Part shown: in pieces, positions 17,491 to 25,838 of the stretch
Layout of the letters: each line of letters begins with the position of its first letter
Numbering within the stretch: the first letter of the stretch is position 1
Assembly: GCF_016586165.1 (NCBI RefSeq)
Contig: NZ_BCPR01000031.1
Coordinates: 1-52,458, forward strand
DNA length: 52,458 bases
Direction of reading: 5' to 3'
Source of the DNA: Dyella sp. EPa41
GTDB lineage: Bacteria; Pseudomonadota; Gammaproteobacteria; Xanthomonadales; Rhodanobacteraceae
Notes under the pieces: model-generated
Database searches by the model: none
What the model was told of the DNA's origin: nothing
What the model saw: only the letters and a program-made list of their open reading frames with translations
Program-made: the position numbers and the translations under genes

Positions 17491-17521
17491 ACGATTCGTC
17501 ACGCCGCTACGACGATTCGTC
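17491..17521. promoter_or_regulatory. Perfect 10-bp direct repeat, candidate LytTR operator
   Basis: ACGATTCGTC occurs at 17491-17500 and again at 17512-17521, a 21-bp period that places both copies on one face of the helix, as in known LytTR sites. It sits between the kinase gene (start 17414, minus) and the secreted-protein gene (start 17630, plus). The binding role is inferred. Confidence 0.45.
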
Positions 17522-17629
17522 CCGCGGCGCTTCCGCGGCAGGGCGGAACGCGCTCCGATGTCGCCGCGGGCCGTCCGCATGGTGCCTGGATGGGACGGTC
17601 TCGACACGATCGCCCATGGGAGCCTTGCC

Positions 17630-18037
17630 ATGCCTGTCCGTCGTCTCGTCCTTCCTGTCATGTTGATGGCCGCCGGGTTTTGCGCCGCAGGCGCCGCGCC
17701 TGGCGCACACGCCGCGGATGCCGGTGCAAAGCAGACCTCCGCGCGTCACTTCCGCCTCGTCAATGCGACGTTCGACAGCGTGACGGCCTTCGCCGTGGCG
17801 CCCGCCGGAAGCGACGCTTACGTGGAAGCGCCCTTCGCTTCGCCGCTGCAAGGCGGGCTGAGCTCGGCCACGGTAAGCGTGCCCGCCGGCGAATGCGTGC
17901 GCGATGTGCGCGTGACCTTCCTCAACGGACGCGTCGAAAGCTACCCGGGCCTGGATATCTGTCGCCACAGTGGACTGCGCTTGACCAGCGGCGGCGGCAG
18001 GCCGTTTCGGCCGGAACGGCTGGTGGCCGGTGACTGA
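17630..18037 (+). CDS. Small secreted protein of unknown function
   Basis: A 135-residue protein with a clear Sec signal peptide (MPVRRLVLPVMLM..., cleavage near AHAAD) and a mature part of about 105 residues containing two cysteines (ECVRDV and ICRHSG) that could form a disulfide in the periplasm or outside. The mature part looks all-beta. No family is recognised. The ATG at 17630 follows GGGAG. It is divergent from the LytS/LytTR operon across the direct-repeat site, suggesting it may be a target of that system (inference). A hairpin follows the gene. Confidence 0.65.
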   Translation: MPVRRLVLPVMLMAAGFCAAGAAPGAHAADAGAKQTSARHFRLVNATFDSVTAFAVAPAGSDAYVEAPFASPLQGGLSSATVSVPAGECVRDVRVTFLNGRVESYPGLDICRHSGLRLTSGGGRPFRPERLVAGD

Positions 18038-18081
18038 AACGCCGGTCGTGACCGCGTTCGCGGGGCAGCTGCCGCAGAAAG

Positions 18082-18111
18082 CACGAACCCCGCGCGAGGG
18101 CGGGGTTCGTG
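18082..18111. terminator. Hairpin between convergent genes
   Basis: A 12-bp stem CACGAACCCCGC / GCGGGGTTCGTG (18082-18093 and 18100-18111) lies between the secreted-protein gene and the end of gshA. There is no T-run on either strand, so its role as terminator is uncertain. Confidence 0.4.
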
Positions 18112-18133
18112 TCGTGCATGCGCAGGATGCCGA

Positions 18134-19501
18134 TCAGTAGGCGAACTCGCGGAACACCGGGTCGACGCTGCCGTTCCATGGGCCATGGAACAGCTCGAGC
18201 TTGCGCTCGGCCGGCGTCTGGTTTGCTTCCACGATTTCGATCAGCGGCTCGAGGAAGATGCTTTCATCGGCGCCGCTGCGATTGAGCCTGGCGCGACGCT
18301 TCAGGCCGTGGGAGGCGATCTTCAAGGTTTCGCTGGCCAGTTCGCGCACGGTATGGCCGCGGAAAGGCAGCTTCAGCGCCTGGCGCGGCACGCCGTCGCG
18401 CAGCGCCTGCCGTTCGGCGCGGGTGAAATCCTTCACCAGGTCCCATGCGGCGCCGAGCGCGTCGTCGTCGTAGAGCAGGCCGACCCAAAGGGCGGGCAGC
18501 GCGCACAGGCGGTTCCACGGGCCGCCGTCGGCGCCGCGCATTTCCAGGTACTGCTTGAGGCGCACTTCCGGGAAAGCGGTGGTGAGATGGTCGGCCCAGT
18601 CCTTCAAGGTGGCGCGCACGCCGGGCAGCGCCGGCAGGTCGCCGGCCATGAAGCGCTTGAAATCCTGTCCCGAAAGATCGGTGTAGGTGCCGTTCTGGTA
18701 GCTGAAGTACATCGGCACGTCGAGCATGTAGTCGACGTAGCGCTCGTAGCCGAAGCCGTCCTCGAACACGAAATCGAGCATGCCGGTGCGATCCGGGTCG
18801 GTGTCTTCCCACACGTGCGAGCGGTAGGAGAGATAGCCGTTTGGACGGCCATCCGTAAACGGCGAGTCGGCGAACAGCGCCGTGGCGATCGGTTGCAGCG
18901 CCAGGCTGGTGCGGAACTTTCGCACCATGTCGGCTTCGCTGTCGAAGTCGAGGTTCACCTGCACGGTGCAGGTGCGGGTCATCATGTCCAGGCCGAGGTT
19001 GCCGACCTTGGGCATGTACTCGCGCATGATCTTGTAGCGGCCCTTGGGCATCCACGGCATTTCCTCGCGGCGCCACTTGGGCTGGAAGCCCATGCCGAGG
19101 AAGCCGATGCCGAGATCGTCCGCGATCGAGCGCACCTCGGTCAGGTGCGAGTTGACCTCGCTGCAGGTCTGGTGGATCGATTCCAGCGGCGCGCCGGACA
19201 GTTCCAGCTGGCCCGCGGGCTCCAGGGTGATCGAGGCCTTGTCGCGTGACAGGGCGACCGGGTTGTCGCCCTCGCGGGCGATCTCCCAGCCATAGCGGGC
19301 AGCCAACTGCTCCAGCAGCACGCGGATGCCGCGTTCGCCTTCGAAGGTCGGGGGGCGCAGGGTGTCGGTGAGGAAGCCGAACTTCTCGTGCTCGGTGCCG
19401 ATGCGCCAGGCATCGCGGGGCTTCTCACCGGCGGCAAGGTAATCGGTGAGCTGCTGGCGGCTGCCGATCGGCGTGCTCTTGACGGCACTGGGTATGGACA
19501 C
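18134..19501 (-). CDS. gshA: Glutamate-cysteine ligase, plant/proteobacterial (GCS2-like) type
   Basis: The first, ATP-dependent step of glutathione synthesis. The 455 residues resemble the plant-type GshA of alpha- and gammaproteobacteria rather than the E. coli type: [11 protein letters not shown] near residue 33, the substrate-binding [34 protein letters not shown] and [13 protein letters not shown]. The start is a GTG at 19501 with GGAG just upstream. It lies about 80 bp after the minus-strand two-component operon and could be read from it, although a weak GC-rich hairpin lies between. Confidence 0.94.
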   Translation of the reverse strand: MSIPSAVKSTPIGSRQQLTDYLAAGEKPRDAWRIGTEHEKFGFLTDTLRPPTFEGERGIRVLLEQLAARYGWEIAREGDNPVALSRDKASITLEPAGQLELSGAPLESIHQTCSEVNSHLTEVRSIADDLGIGFLGMGFQPKWRREEMPWMPKGRYKIMREYMPKVGNLGLDMMTRTCTVQVNLDFDSEADMVRKFRTSLALQPIATALFADSPFTDGRPNGYLSYRSHVWEDTDPDRTGMLDFVFEDGFGYERYVDYMLDVPMYFSYQNGTYTDLSGQDFKRFMAGDLPALPGVRATLKDWADHLTTAFPEVRLKQYLEMRGADGGPWNRLCALPALWVGLLYDDDALGAAWDLVKDFTRAERQALRDGVPRQALKLPFRGHTVRELASETLKIASHGLKRRARLNRSGADESIFLEPLIEIVEANQTPAERKLELFHGPWNGSVDPVFREFAY

Positions 19502-19580
19502 GGGGGACTCCTGTCAAAGGCTGCCCCCACTTTGGGGGTGGACTGGCCAAATTCAAAGTGCCACCCGTGGCAGGCGTGTT

Positions 19581-20960
19581 TCAGCTGACCGGGGGAAAGT
19601 CGATGCGCATGCGGGTGCCGCGCCCGGTGCTGCCGTCCAGGATGCTCAGGCGAGCGTTGTGGACCCGCGCCACCTCGTCGACGATGGCCAGCCCGAGGCC
19701 GCAGCCATCGGTCTGGTTGCCGCTGCCGCGGTAGAAGCGTTCGCGCACCTTGGCACGCTCTTCGGGCGCGATGCCGCTGCCGCTGTCGTCCACCTCGAGG
19801 AACGGGTGGCCCCGCTCCATGCCGCAGCGGACCGTGATGTTGCCGCCTGCCGGGGTATGGCGGATGGCGTTGTCCATGAGGTTGCCCAGCAGTTCGTGCA
19901 GCAGCCAGTACACGCCGTTGACCTGCGCCGGTTGGCTGTCCGCGCCAAGGTCGATGCCTTGCGCGATGGCGCGATCGAGCGAGCTGTCGATCACTTCGCC
20001 GATCAGCTTGGGCAATTCGATCAGGGCGAAATGGCTGGAGCGGTGCGCGGAAGGTTCGGCGCGGGCCAGCGTCAGCAATTGGTTGGCGGTATGCGCCAGG
20101 CGATCCACGCCGCCGTGGAGCAGGGCGATGCGCTCCTGCAACGGGCCGCCGGCGGTGTCGCGCGCGAGCACTTCCAGCTGCGCCTTCAGGCCGGTCAGCG
20201 GCGTGCGCAGCTGATGGGCCGCGTTCGCCATGAAGTGCTGCTGCGAAAGCACCGAGTCGCGGACCCGGCCCAGCAGGTTGTTGAGCGATTCCACCAGGGG
20301 CAGCACTTCGCTGGGCACGTCCTGCGTCGACAGCCGGGTCAGCGCCTGCTGCGGACGGCGGGCCAATTGCCGGCTGAGCCGCTGCAGCGGCCGCAGCGCG
20401 ATGCGGATGCCGACCAGCGCGATGACCAGCACCAGCACCATCTGCACCGTGTCGTTGATCAGGAATGCCACATCCAGGCGATGCACGGCGCGATCACGCC
20501 GCGCGGGCGTTTCCGCCACGGTGACGACCAGCGGCTCGCCGGTTTCGCTGGTGCGGTAGCTGGCGAGGCGGAAGGCATCGTTGTGGTAGGTGAGGTTGGT
20601 GTAGCTGAAGCCGTCTTCCGAGCCGCTGTCGGGAGCCAACGGCAGGTCGGGGGTGCCGGCGATGGTGCGGCCGTCGGGCAGGCTGACGCGATAGAAGAAG
20701 TGCTCGTCCGACATCGCGCGCAGCGGCGGCGGCGGATGTTGCGGCAGGGCCACTTCAGGCGTGCCGTCCTGCCCCGGGCGGATGCGCGCCACGATCGCCA
20801 GCGCCGAACGCGACAGCGAATGATCGAACGCGTTGTGGATCGGCGTGACGATGACGTGGTGGTCGACCGCCACGCCCGCCACCAGCAGCAGGAACAGGGG
20901 TATCAGCAGGTAGCTCAGCAATCGTCCGTGGACGCTGGCGGGGCGACGGGTCTCAGCCAT
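19581..20960 (-). CDS. Two-component sensor histidine kinase (TctE/QseC-like)
   Basis: A 459-residue kinase. It has two membrane segments (about residues 15-40 and 170-190) flanking a periplasmic sensor of about 130 residues, then a HAMP-like linker, a HisKA domain with FMANAAHQLRTPL carrying the phospho-His, and an HATPase with GNLMDNAIRHTP, DDSGSGI and GCGLGLAIV. The periplasmic part resembles the 2CSK_N type. The gene overlaps the regulator gene by 8 bases. Signal unknown; QseC- and TctE-type relatives respond to tricarboxylates, metals or antimicrobial stress. Confidence 0.92.
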   Translation of the reverse strand: MAETRRPASVHGRLLSYLLIPLFLLLVAGVAVDHHVIVTPIHNAFDHSLSRSALAIVARIRPGQDGTPEVALPQHPPPPLRAMSDEHFFYRVSLPDGRTIAGTPDLPLAPDSGSEDGFSYTNLTYHNDAFRLASYRTSETGEPLVVTVAETPARRDRAVHRLDVAFLINDTVQMVLVLVIALVGIRIALRPLQRLSRQLARRPQQALTRLSTQDVPSEVLPLVESLNNLLGRVRDSVLSQQHFMANAAHQLRTPLTGLKAQLEVLARDTAGGPLQERIALLHGGVDRLAHTANQLLTLARAEPSAHRSSHFALIELPKLIGEVIDSSLDRAIAQGIDLGADSQPAQVNGVYWLLHELLGNLMDNAIRHTPAGGNITVRCGMERGHPFLEVDDSGSGIAPEERAKVRERFYRGSGNQTDGCGLGLAIVDEVARVHNARLSILDGSTGRGTRMRIDFPPVS

Positions 20961-21618
20961 CTTCGAGGCGATAGCCCAGCCCGCGGATGCCGCGCACCGT
21001 GGCCGAGCTGCCCAGCTTGCTGCGCAGGCGCGACACGTGCACCTCGATGGCGTTGCCCGAAATGTCCTCGCTCCAGCCGGTGATGGCCTGGGTCAGGCGC
21101 TCCTTGCTCACCACGCGACCGCTGTGGTGGGCCAGGCATTCGAGGATCGACCACTCGCGCCGGGTCAGTTCCAGCACCTCGCCCTTCTCGTTCAAGGCGC
21201 GGCGACCGGCCAGGTCGATGCGCAGCCCGCCGATCACGATCTCGTTGGCGGCGGCCGCCGTGGCGCGGCGGATCAGGGCCCGGCAGCGCGCCGCCAGCTC
21301 GGGCAGGGCAAACGGCTTCACCAGATAGTCGTCGGCGCCCAGGTCGAGCGCGTTGATGCGGTCGTCCAGGCCGTCGCGCGCGGTCACGATCAGCAACGGC
21401 AGCGAACTGCCGCTGCGGCGCAGTTTGCGCACCAGCGACAGGCCGTCTTCGCCGGGCAGGCCCAGGTCGACGATGGCCAGGTCATAGTGCGAATCGGCCA
21501 GGCGCGCCGCCACCGATTCGGCGTCAGGCACGGCATCGACCACATAACCGGAACCCACCAGCCCGCGGCTGATGGCATCGGATACCAGGGAATCGTCTTC
21601 GACCAGCAGGATACGCAT
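20953..21618 (-). CDS. OmpR/PhoB-family response regulator
   Basis: A 221-residue regulator starting MRILLVEDDSL. The receiver has the acidic pair, phospho-acceptor Asp in AIVDLGLPGEDG near residue 51 and the conserved Lys in LVKPF. The C-terminal winged helix has the usual LTRREWSILE and GNAIEVHVSRLRSKLG stretches. I use the ATG at 21618 because the receiver begins there; the open frame to 21786 adds unrelated sequence. It is the first gene of the regulator-kinase pair. The adjacent TonB receptor genes are separated by a terminator, so a regulatory link is only possible. Confidence 0.93.
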   Translation of the reverse strand: MRILLVEDDSLVSDAISRGLVGSGYVVDAVPDAESVAARLADSHYDLAIVDLGLPGEDGLSLVRKLRRSGSSLPLLIVTARDGLDDRINALDLGADDYLVKPFALPELAARCRALIRRATAAAANEIVIGGLRIDLAGRRALNEKGEVLELTRREWSILECLAHHSGRVVSKERLTQAITGWSEDISGNAIEVHVSRLRSKLGSSATVRGIRGLGYRLEDG

Positions 21619-21721
21619 AGGGCACACGGATGGATGAATAGCCCGCATGCTAGCAGGCGACCCTTCCAGCCGCCTTACTGAACGCGCCCCCGGCAAGGGC
21701 GGAGCGCCCCGCTGTCCATCC

Positions 21722-21749
21722 AAAAAAGAAGCGGCGAATCCCTCGCCGC
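21722..21749 (-). terminator. Intrinsic terminator of the first TonB-receptor gene
   Basis: Read on the minus strand: stem GCGGCGA / TCGCCGC with a 5-base loop, then TTCTTTTTTG. It follows the receptor stop (21905) by about 155 bases. A second, perfect 11-bp hairpin without T-run lies nearer the gene at 21830-21855 (GCTTCCCCGGG arms). Confidence 0.85.
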
Positions 21750-21904
21750 CGGTGTGCCGGGAGCTGCTGACAGCTGGATCGATCACGGGAGGGTGTACGA
21801 ACCGTACTCCCGGAAGAGGTCACCTGAAGGCTTCCCCGGGCTGGCCCGGGGAAGCGTTGATAGGGAGTGGTCCTTCAGCTCCCTGTTGCGGGGACTGATA
21901 AGCG

Positions 21905-24900
21905 TCAGAAGTCGTAGCTGACGCCGAACTGCACGTAGCGCGGGGTGGTGTAGAACAGCGGCACCTTGTACTGCGGCGAGGCCTGGCCCGGACCCGAAGT
22001 CGACGTGCCGTACAGCTCGGTCGCACGTTGCTGGTCGAGCAGGTTGTAGACCTGCACCGAGAACGCCAGCTTGTGCTGCGCCCAGTCCGGACGGTATTCG
22101 GCGTTCAGGCTCAGGATTTCCGTCCAGGGCGTGCGGCCGGTGGAGCCCGGAGGCGCCGGCGTGCCGTTGGGACCACAGAAGTGATACGACGCGCCGTAGT
22201 TGTAGTCGTCAGCCTGCTGCGGACCGAAATAGCTCAGGCAAACGACGGGCGTGCCGGACAGGATCTGCACGTTCGCACCCACCAGCCATTCTGGCGTCAC
22301 CTGGTAATAGCCGTACGCCTTGATCTGGTGGCGGCGGTCGTTGGCCTGGTCACCATTGGCGTAGGTCATCACACCCTTGTTGTCCCAGTCCTCGGTCTGC
22401 GATACGTCGGCCTGACCGATATCCGAGCGCACCGAGCCTTCGGTGTTGCCGTAGCTGTGCGACCACGTGTACATGATCTTGGCGTACCACTTGCCGTCGA
22501 ATGGATGCTCCAGGTAGGTATCCAGCGCGACGTACTTGCGCAGCAGCGACGGCATGCCCAGCGCCGACCACGGCACGACCATGGTGCCGTAGCCTCCAGT
22601 GGCCAGCGGCACGTTGATGTCGGCGGTGCGCCCCGGGTTCATGATGTAACAGCCCGAACCCTCCGCCGCATTTTCGTCGAAGCCTTGGGAGGCGCCGACC
22701 GCGCCGAACGTCGGGTAATCACAGACGTCGTCCAGATCGTTGCGCAGTACGCGGTAGGTGCCCTTGGCGCCGGCCGTCCACTTCTCGCCGAACATCTCGA
22801 ACGCCTTGTCCACGCCGGCGATGTACTCGTCCTGGTATTCCGCCTTCACGTTGCTGCTGGTGACGGTCTTGGGATCGGGCGGCTGGCCGTATTCCTTGTC
22901 GGCGGACACGCCGGGATACACGTCCTGCGGAATCTGGGCCAGCCCGGTCGGTGCGCCCGTCGCCGGATCGATGCCGGTATAGGTGAAGTACTGGCGCGTG
23001 TACGTGCTGCCCGCGGCGCCGCGAATCGCCACGTTGGTGGGTTCGTCCAGGTAGTAGCGGCCCGCATTGCCGTAGACCTTGAGCGACGAATCGCCGTAAA
23101 CGTCCCAGCTGGCGCCGATGCGCGGTGCCCAGTTGGGCTTGCCCAGGCGGATGTACGGCACGCTATCGGGGTTGTAGTTGGTGAATTGGTCGTTGCGCAG
23201 GCCCAGGGAAAGCAGCACGCGGTCGTTGACCTGCCACTGGTCCTCGATGAACTGCGCGCGTTGCTTCACGTGCACTACGGCCGCGCCGGTGGTGTAGATG
23301 TACTTGTCGACGTAATAGCCATTGCCGCCTGGCGCGCCGACGCCGGCTCCGGCCGCCGTGCTGATGGGCGTATTCGGGTCGCCAAAGCCGTACTCCCACG
23401 AGTAACCCGGGCCCGGCTCAATGTTGCCGATGTCGTACGAGGACACATTGAGGTTATCGATGCCCACCGTGATCGAGTGGCTGCCGAGCTTGTAGTTCAA
23501 GTCAAGACGGTAGTTGGTGGTGCGGTCGTGCGCGTCCGGGTTGGAAACGGAACCGGAAGTCTGCGGGCCCACGATGGGGATGCCGCCGGTGTACGCCGGA
23601 TCCTGGTTTTCCGCGCCGAGAATGCGCGATTCCGGACCGCCGCCGGAGTTGCTGTAGCTGATCTGCTTCATCTTGCCGTACAGCGCATCGACCGTGAGGC
23701 TGTCGGTGATGTAGCCGGTGTACTTGGCAATCCACACATCGGCGCCGTTCTTGGTGGCGACATCCGGGCCGAGATAATTGCCGTAGCTGCCCTTGCTCGG
23801 GCCTGGGCCGTAGTTGTAGGCGTAGGTGTTGCCGCTGTACTCGGTCTTGTTGGACGCGCCGGTCAGCTCGAGGATGTTGTTGTCGGTGATGTTCCAGTCG
23901 ACCTTCGCGTACCACTTCGGATCGGAGTACGAGTAGTTCTTCACCGTGCCATTGGCCACGGTGCCGACGTTGACGCCGTTCTGCTGCTGATAGCCTTCGA
24001 CGGCGCCGAACACGTACAGCTTGTCCTTGATCAGCGGACCGCCGAAGTAGGCGTCATACGTGTAGGTGGACTGGTTGTTGTTGTCCTGGCGGTAGCGATA
24101 CAACTGGCCGTTGGACAGGTAGTAGTTGTCCGGGTTGCTCTGCGCCCAGCTCGGTTGATAGAGCACCTGGCCGCCGAAGTGCCAGTCGTTGGTGCCGCGC
24201 TTGCCGACCTGGTTGATCACGCCGCCGTCGGAACGGCCATAAGCGGCACCGTAGCCACCGGTGAGCACCTGTTCCTGGTCCACCGCACCGTAGGGCAGGG
24301 TGAGGCCGCCGAAGTTGTGTAGCGGATCGCTCGTATTGAAGCCGTTGATGTAATACGCGTTCTCGGCCACGGAAGAACCGCCGAACGAATTGAGCACCTG
24401 GCCGGTGGAGCTGGTGAAGTAGCCGCTGCCGGTGTTGACGCCGGGCGCCAGCGTGGCGATCGCTTCGGCACTGCGCTGCAACGGCAGCTTGGCCAGCTGT
24501 TCCGAGGTGATCACGGTGCGCGAATCGACCTGGCTGACGTCGATCGCCGGCAGCGCGTTGGCCATCACGGTAACGGCGCCGAGGCTCTTGGCGTCTTCCG
24601 AGGCGGCGGCGGCAAACGACACCTGCGTGCCCGCGCCCACGACGAGCGTGACGTTCGAGCGCGTCTCGACGACATTGCCGTCCTTTTTCAGGCTGACCTT
24701 GTAAGTGCCCAGCGGCAGGCTGGCGGCGGAGTAGCGACCGTTCGCATCGATGGGGACTTCGCGGCTGACGCCGCTGTCGCTCTGGATCAGCACCGTTTCG
24801 CCGGCGGCGACCGGCGCGGTACCGAAGATCGAACCCGTTGAACTCTGTGCGACGACCGGGCCGGCCAGCGTGACGCCCGCGGCGACCGCCACGGCAAGCG

Positions 24901-24955
24901 CCGTGCGACGCAGCGCGGCCCCGCGGTTCATTTGTACAAATCGTTGGATGGACAT
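21905..24955 (-). CDS. Oar-like TonB-dependent receptor 1
   Basis: A 1,016-residue outer-membrane receptor. It has a signal peptide ending near VVAQ, an N-terminal carboxypeptidase-regulatory-like beta domain (about residues 40-110), a plug with the ENAYYINGFN and EQVLTGGYGAAYGRSDGGVIN motifs, and a large 22-strand-type barrel rich in aromatic and Tyr/Asn residues, ending in SYDF with the terminal Phe expected for BAM insertion. Oar-like receptors take up large or unusual substrates; the ligand here is unknown. The ATG at 24955 has AAGGGGAG upstream. It is followed by its own terminator and lies directly downstream of a paralogue. Confidence 0.93.
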   Translation of the reverse strand: MSIQRFVQMNRGAALRRTALAVAVAAGVTLAGPVVAQSSTGSIFGTAPVAAGETVLIQSDSGVSREVPIDANGRYSAASLPLGTYKVSLKKDGNVVETRSNVTLVVGAGTQVSFAAAASEDAKSLGAVTVMANALPAIDVSQVDSRTVITSEQLAKLPLQRSAEAIATLAPGVNTGSGYFTSSTGQVLNSFGGSSVAENAYYINGFNTSDPLHNFGGLTLPYGAVDQEQVLTGGYGAAYGRSDGGVINQVGKRGTNDWHFGGQVLYQPSWAQSNPDNYYLSNGQLYRYRQDNNNQSTYTYDAYFGGPLIKDKLYVFGAVEGYQQQNGVNVGTVANGTVKNYSYSDPKWYAKVDWNITDNNILELTGASNKTEYSGNTYAYNYGPGPSKGSYGNYLGPDVATKNGADVWIAKYTGYITDSLTVDALYGKMKQISYSNSGGGPESRILGAENQDPAYTGGIPIVGPQTSGSVSNPDAHDRTTNYRLDLNYKLGSHSITVGIDNLNVSSYDIGNIEPGPGYSWEYGFGDPNTPISTAAGAGVGAPGGNGYYVDKYIYTTGAAVVHVKQRAQFIEDQWQVNDRVLLSLGLRNDQFTNYNPDSVPYIRLGKPNWAPRIGASWDVYGDSSLKVYGNAGRYYLDEPTNVAIRGAAGSTYTRQYFTYTGIDPATGAPTGLAQIPQDVYPGVSADKEYGQPPDPKTVTSSNVKAEYQDEYIAGVDKAFEMFGEKWTAGAKGTYRVLRNDLDDVCDYPTFGAVGASQGFDENAAEGSGCYIMNPGRTADINVPLATGGYGTMVVPWSALGMPSLLRKYVALDTYLEHPFDGKWYAKIMYTWSHSYGNTEGSVRSDIGQADVSQTEDWDNKGVMTYANGDQANDRRHQIKAYGYYQVTPEWLVGANVQILSGTPVVCLSYFGPQQADDYNYGASYHFCGPNGTPAPPGSTGRTPWTEILSLNAEYRPDWAQHKLAFSVQVYNLLDQQRATELYGTSTSGPGQASPQYKVPLFYTTPRYVQFGVSYDF

Positions 24956-25736
24956 GCTCTCCCCTTGGACCTAAGTGGTACGACTCAATGCGGACTGGTC
25001 CGGTCGCGCGGGTGCACGCCACCGCAACCCGTGCAGGCACGGATTGGCTGATCAGTCCTTTTTTTCCCCAAGTAAGACGCCGTGCCGTTGGCCGGCGCCT
25101 GGCGGAATGACTGCGCGGCGGCCTAGCTGGCGGCGCTCAACGCGCTGGCGATCGCCTGGGCGACCCCGTGGTGTTGCGAAACAAGCGGATGACGGTTCAA
25201 CGGCATGACACACACCCTTCCGAGAAGCCCTGGTCCGCCACGCGGACCAGAGCCATCAAGCAAGTGCGAATTCTGGACAAGCGAGCCCGCGCCATTCCGT
25301 TACGGAATGGCCTGATTCCCTTGAGAAAAATGGCACTCCCCGCGCCGCCGCCGGATCGTTCTGTGAGGTATTGCCCAGCGAGGCGAGAACAGACCTTACG
25401 CATAACTGACAAGACCCACAATGGTTTTGACGCTGCGTCGAAAGGCGCAAAAACCTGTCGAAAAACAGGGCTGCGCCCAGGGCGCCAGTTCGGTAATGCA
25501 GCAAGAAATTGGAGGTTCCGGGGACCCAATCGCAGACTTGCACGATTTCTTGGCCCGGCAGCGCGCATCCCTGCGGAAAGCGTTAAATGAAAGCGTGATT
25601 TTTCACTCCAAGGAAATCACATAGTTAAACGCTGGCTGAATTTTGCCGTCCTCGACAGCAACCTCCTGGGATGGAAATTCCGATCCGTGGCTGGCGTGTC
25701 CACCCCGGGACCCTGGGCGGCCGCCGGGCGATTTCC
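24956..25736. other. Long leader/intergenic region before TonB receptor 1
   Basis: About 780 bases with no supported gene, and less GC-rich than neighbours in 25260-25640. It holds two perfect short palindromes, CTGGTCCGC-CAC-GCGGACCAG (25230-25250) and CCATTCCG-TTA-CGGAATGG (25292-25310), which could be operators or leader hairpins. Open frames on both strands have no recognisable product. The promoter is not identified. Confidence 0.5.
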
Positions 25737-25768
25737 AAAAAAAGAGGCCGCCGGGGGCGCCGGCGGCC
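25737..25768 (-). terminator. Intrinsic terminator of the second TonB-receptor gene
   Basis: On the minus strand the stem GGCCGCCGG / CCGGCGGCC (arms 25760-25768 and 25746-25754) is followed by TCTTTTTTT. It lies about 70 bases after the stop of the receptor gene. Confidence 0.9.
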
Positions 25769-25838
25769 AAGTTCGGGAAGATCCCCTCATCGTCCGCCCG
25801 GGGTTTTACGGGCGGCGATGGGGGTTTGCTCTCACTGG

